Below, piece by piece: positions 50,402 to 52,704 of a DNA stretch of 52,704 nucleotides. Position numbers and translations under genes: made by a program. This DNA comes from Flavobacteriales bacterium (lineage in GTDB: Bacteria; Bacteroidota; Bacteroidia; UBA10329): positions 1 to 52,704 of the forward strand of contig JACJZP010000021.1 of NCBI GenBank assembly GCA_020635535.1, given 5' to 3'. How positions within the stretch are numbered: the first letter of the stretch is position 1; each line of letters opens with the position of its first letter. A model generated the notes under the pieces. The model saw nothing but the letters and a program-made list of their open reading frames with translations. It did no database searches and was not told where the DNA came from.

Positions 50402-51148
50402 TTAGAAACGTGTACGGTGCTTCTGCCAGTACTTAATGAGTATGAATCCGAACACCATTCCACCCAAGTGAGCAAAATGCGCCACATTGTCGCCAGGTCT
50501 GTTGCTCACACCAGAGAACAATTCAAGCAGTCCGTAGCCAATAACGAAATACTTGGCTTTAATGGGGAATAGGAAGTACAGATAGATCTCGGCATTTGGG
50601 AACATCATACCAAAAGCCAGCAAAAGGCCGAATACCGCACCTGAGGCGCCAACAGTAGGAACATTCAATACGGAGTTAAGCGTGGCCAGATTCTGGTCGG
50701 CATAATTTCTACCAGACTCAATCACGCTCATTCCTTCCTGCTTGATCATCTGAACAGAGTCCGCAGAAATATCTCCTATAACGGAGAAATATTGCCATTC
50801 GAGAACACCTAGATGAATGAGGCCGGCACCAAGTCCTGTTACCATATAGTAGATCAGGAATCGTTTTCCTCCCCACACATTCTCAATGCTGTTTCCAAAC
50901 ATCCATAGCGCGAACATGTTGAAGAAGATGTGCTCAAAACTGCCGTGCATAAAGATGTAAGAGACCAACTGATGCGGCCGGAAATACTCTGATTGAGGCG
51001 TGAACAGACCAAGTAATTTGACAAGGTCAATACCTAAACTGCCAAAGGCGTACGTTCCTAAGAAGAACAACCCATTGATGATGAGCAGATTCTTTACAAC
51101 TGGAGGTAAAAGGTTGTAGCCGCCAGGCCTTATCTGTTGATACGACAT
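50402..51148 (-). CDS. Rhomboid family intramembrane serine protease (first of a pair)
   Basis: The 248-residue rhomboid shows HGSFEHIFFNMFALWMFG, the catalytic VGASGAVFGLLLAFG and DNVAHFAHLGGMVFGFIL, all complete. It lacks the long C-terminal tail of its neighbour. The loop with YFSVIGDISADSVQMIKQEG between helices is longer than usual. The first gene of the rhomboid-rhomboid-EEP unit, 25 bp after alanine dehydrogenase. Confidence 0.94.
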   Translation of the reverse strand: MSYQQIRPGGYNLLPPVVKNLLIINGLFFLGTYAFGSLGIDLVKLLGLFTPQSEYFRPHQLVSYIFMHGSFEHIFFNMFALWMFGNSIENVWGGKRFLIYYMVTGLGAGLIHLGVLEWQYFSVIGDISADSVQMIKQEGMSVIESGRNYADQNLATLNSVLNVPTVGASGAVFGLLLAFGMMFPNAEIYLYFLFPIKAKYFVIGYGLLELFSGVSNRPGDNVAHFAHLGGMVFGFILIKYWQKHRTRF

Positions 51149-51173
51149 TTAATTCCTTCTCTTCAAATCGTTC

Positions 51174-52394
51174 TTAAAACGCAGCCATTATCAAGTTCAT
51201 ATCCTTAAATGGCAGGCCGAAAGTCTTGGCCAGATATTCGTTGGTTACCGCACCGTTAAAAGTGTAAACACCATTTCTGAAACCTTGGTGGAAACGCATC
51301 ATATTCTGAAGACCGCCAACCTCCGCCATTTCTAACATCATTGGAGAGAAAATGTTGCTCAGCGCCATACTTGCTGTTTGCGCAACGCGCGATGCAATAT
51401 TCGGCACACAGTAATGAATGACCCCGTATTTGCTGAAGATCGGTTCTGCATGCGTGGTTACTTCAGATGTCTCAATGCAACCGCCCTGATCAATGCAAAC
51501 GTCAATAATAACCGAACCGAACTTCATGTTGCTTACCATTTCTTCCGTTACCAAAATTGGTGCTCGGCCCTTGTTGGAGCGGATGGCACCAATGACAACA
51601 TCAGCATTTTCCAACGCGTCAGCCAAAACATCCGGATGAATGGTACTTGTATAGAGCCGTGTACCGATATCGTTCTGCAAACGACTCAGTTTCTGCAATG
51701 AGTTGTCGAAGACCTTAACAGAAGAACCAAGTCCGAGCGCAGCTCGCGCTGCAAATTCGCCTACGGTTCCAGCGCCAAGAATCACAGTTTCGGTTGGAGC
51801 AACACCTGTAACTCCGCCCATCATCAGACCTTTACCCGCATTAACGTTACTCAGGTACTCAGCTGCAATCAGTATCACGGTGTTTCCTGCAATCTCGCTC
51901 ATGGAACGAACGAACGGGTAGCCTCCATCGTCACCTTTAATGAAGTCTACCGCTAAGGCTGTTACCTGTTTTTTCAGAAGCTTCTTGAGGTAATTCTCTG
52001 GGTGTACAGAAAGTTGCAATGCAGAGATGATGCATTGCTTCGATTTCATAAGATCGATCTCTTCCAAACTGGGCGGATCCACCTTTATGATGATGTCTGC
52101 TTCAAAAACCTCCTTTTTATCGTAGGCTATTTTGGCACCCGCTTCGCTGAAATCCCTGTCTTCGTAATGCGCACCCTTTCCAGCTTCGGTTTCAATCACA
52201 ACACGATGGCCATTATTGATCAATCTTGCAACGGCATCTGGCACCAAGGCTACACGGTTTTCCTGTAGAGTACACTCTTTTGGAATACCAATGAACAGTT
52301 GTTGTTGGCTTTTGGCCACTTCCAACATTTCTTCTTGGGGCATCAGTCCGCCAGAAGCGGTTAGTGTGAAAAAGCTGCCTTCTTTTTGGGTCAT
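51174..52394 (-). CDS. ald: Alanine dehydrogenase
   Basis: The protein has about 406 residues and interconverts L-alanine and pyruvate with NAD. It belongs to the alanine dehydrogenase/PntA family: GIPKECTLQENRVALVPD at the substrate site, the Rossmann motif VILGAGTVGEFAARAALGLG, GSVIIDVCIDQGGCIETSE and HYCVPNIASRVAQTASMALS. ATG 52394 was chosen; a TTG at 52400 would overlap the tsaE TGA. The N-terminal 30 residues before GIPKE are longer than in Bacillus Ald. The family call excludes transhydrogenase because no membrane partner follows. Confidence 0.88.
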   Translation of the reverse strand: MTQKEGSFFTLTASGGLMPQEEMLEVAKSQQQLFIGIPKECTLQENRVALVPDAVARLINNGHRVVIETEAGKGAHYEDRDFSEAGAKIAYDKKEVFEADIIIKVDPPSLEEIDLMKSKQCIISALQLSVHPENYLKKLLKKQVTALAVDFIKGDDGGYPFVRSMSEIAGNTVILIAAEYLSNVNAGKGLMMGGVTGVAPTETVILGAGTVGEFAARAALGLGSSVKVFDNSLQKLSRLQNDIGTRLYTSTIHPDVLADALENADVVIGAIRSNKGRAPILVTEEMVSNMKFGSVIIDVCIDQGGCIETSEVTTHAEPIFSKYGVIHYCVPNIASRVAQTASMALSNIFSPMMLEMAEVGGLQNMMRFHQGFRNGVYTFNGAVTNEYLAKTFGLPFKDMNLIMAAF

Positions 52395-52396
52395 GG

Positions 52397-52704
52397 TCAA
52401 TGAGTTACAGTAATAATTCGCTGGTAATTTTCAACTCGGATCCTTACCGAGATATGGTTTTCAGGAATGATCTCCGAAGCCATCTCCGGCCATTCCACTA
52501 AACAAAGATACCCACTAAAGAAGTAGTCTTCGTAACCGATGTCGTAGAGTTCTTCCACAGATCGGATGCGATAAAGGTCGAAGTGGTAAACGGGCCCGAT
52601 ATTGCTTTCGTATTCGTTGACCAGCGAGAAGGTGGGGCTGCTCACTTCATCTTCAATTCCCAAAAACTGACAGAATTGCTTGATGAGGGTGGTTTTTCCA
52701 GCAC
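52397..52704 (-). CDS. tsaE: tRNA threonylcarbamoyladenosine biosynthesis ATPase TsaE, C-terminal part
   Basis: The gene is cut by the right edge, with its start beyond the window. The visible part begins in the P-loop (AGKTTLIKQFCQFLGIED) and continues with SSPTFSLVNEY, YHFDLYRI and the GYLCLVEWPE segment typical of TsaE. TsaE stimulates the TsaBD complex that makes t6A37 in ANN-decoding tRNAs. Its TGA is followed within 2 bp by the alanine dehydrogenase ATG, so the two are coupled. Confidence 0.92.
   Translation of the reverse strand, partial: AGKTTLIKQFCQFLGIEDEVSSPTFSLVNEYESNIGPVYHFDLYRIRSVEELYDIGYEDYFFSGYLCLVEWPEMASEIIPENHISVRIRVENYQRIITVTH

Overview
The window looks like chromosomal DNA of a Bacteroidota bacterium, most likely a marine or freshwater Flavobacteriales-type lineage. 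The evidence is a C-terminal type IX secretion (T9SS) sorting domain, a PorE-like TPR/propeller/OmpA protein, a TonB receptor with a carboxypeptidase-like N-terminus, a SiaB-type kinase, Bacteroidota -7 boxes (TAnnTTTG) upstream of several genes, and almost no Shine-Dalgarno sequences. No rRNA, tRNA or CRISPR array was seen. Both ends cut genes: a CtlX-type hydrolase on the left and tsaE on the right.

Layout. 1-6.6 kb: citrulline/arginine hydrolases (minus strand), then argS, ffh, folD and a degenerate HNH-AP2 protein, closed by a strong terminator. 6.7-15.4 kb: SiaB-like kinase; queE followed by a coupled PorE-like protein and a metallophosphoesterase; a T9SS cargo protein; an outer-membrane protein and lipoprotein pair. 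15.5-20.1 kb: a small membrane protein, rarA and four TPR genes in a row. 20.2-22.1 kb: a bacterial relative of tRNA-queuosine mannosyltransferase and a lipoprotein.

22.2-36 kb is the most unusual part. It is a catabolic cluster with a TetR regulator and its palindromic operator, both subunits of a biotin-dependent acyl-CoA carboxylase, an uncharacterised helical protein, a YhcG/DUF1016 nuclease, an enoyl-CoA hydratase, a beta-keto acid cleavage enzyme (DUF849), an IVD-type acyl-CoA dehydrogenase, a second one fused to an SCP-2 domain, and an AidB-like acyl-CoA dehydrogenase on the opposite strand. The content resembles the leucine (Liu) and acyclic terpene (Atu) pathways, but with a BKACE enzyme and no HMG-CoA-type lyase in the window. 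Most of its intergenic spacers are packed with short repetitive palindromic elements. Two genes are bracketed by inverted copies of one repeat, one palindromic element sits in frame inside the carboxylase alpha subunit, and the nuclease gene lies between two copies of the start of the hydratase gene.

36-52.7 kb is mostly ordinary housekeeping: a TonB receptor, a ClC channel with CBS domains, KDO synthesis genes (kdsC divergent from kdsD-kdsA), cysE-cysM, a TPR/SPOR-like protein, TerC, a TIGR02757 protein, a solitary peptide-binding lipoprotein, an EEP-family protein with two tandem rhomboid proteases, alanine dehydrogenase and tsaE. Genes here are tightly packed, often with 1-26 bp overlaps, in sharp contrast to the repeat-filled spacers of the catabolic cluster. 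Function calls rest on motif recognition by eye; no database search was run.
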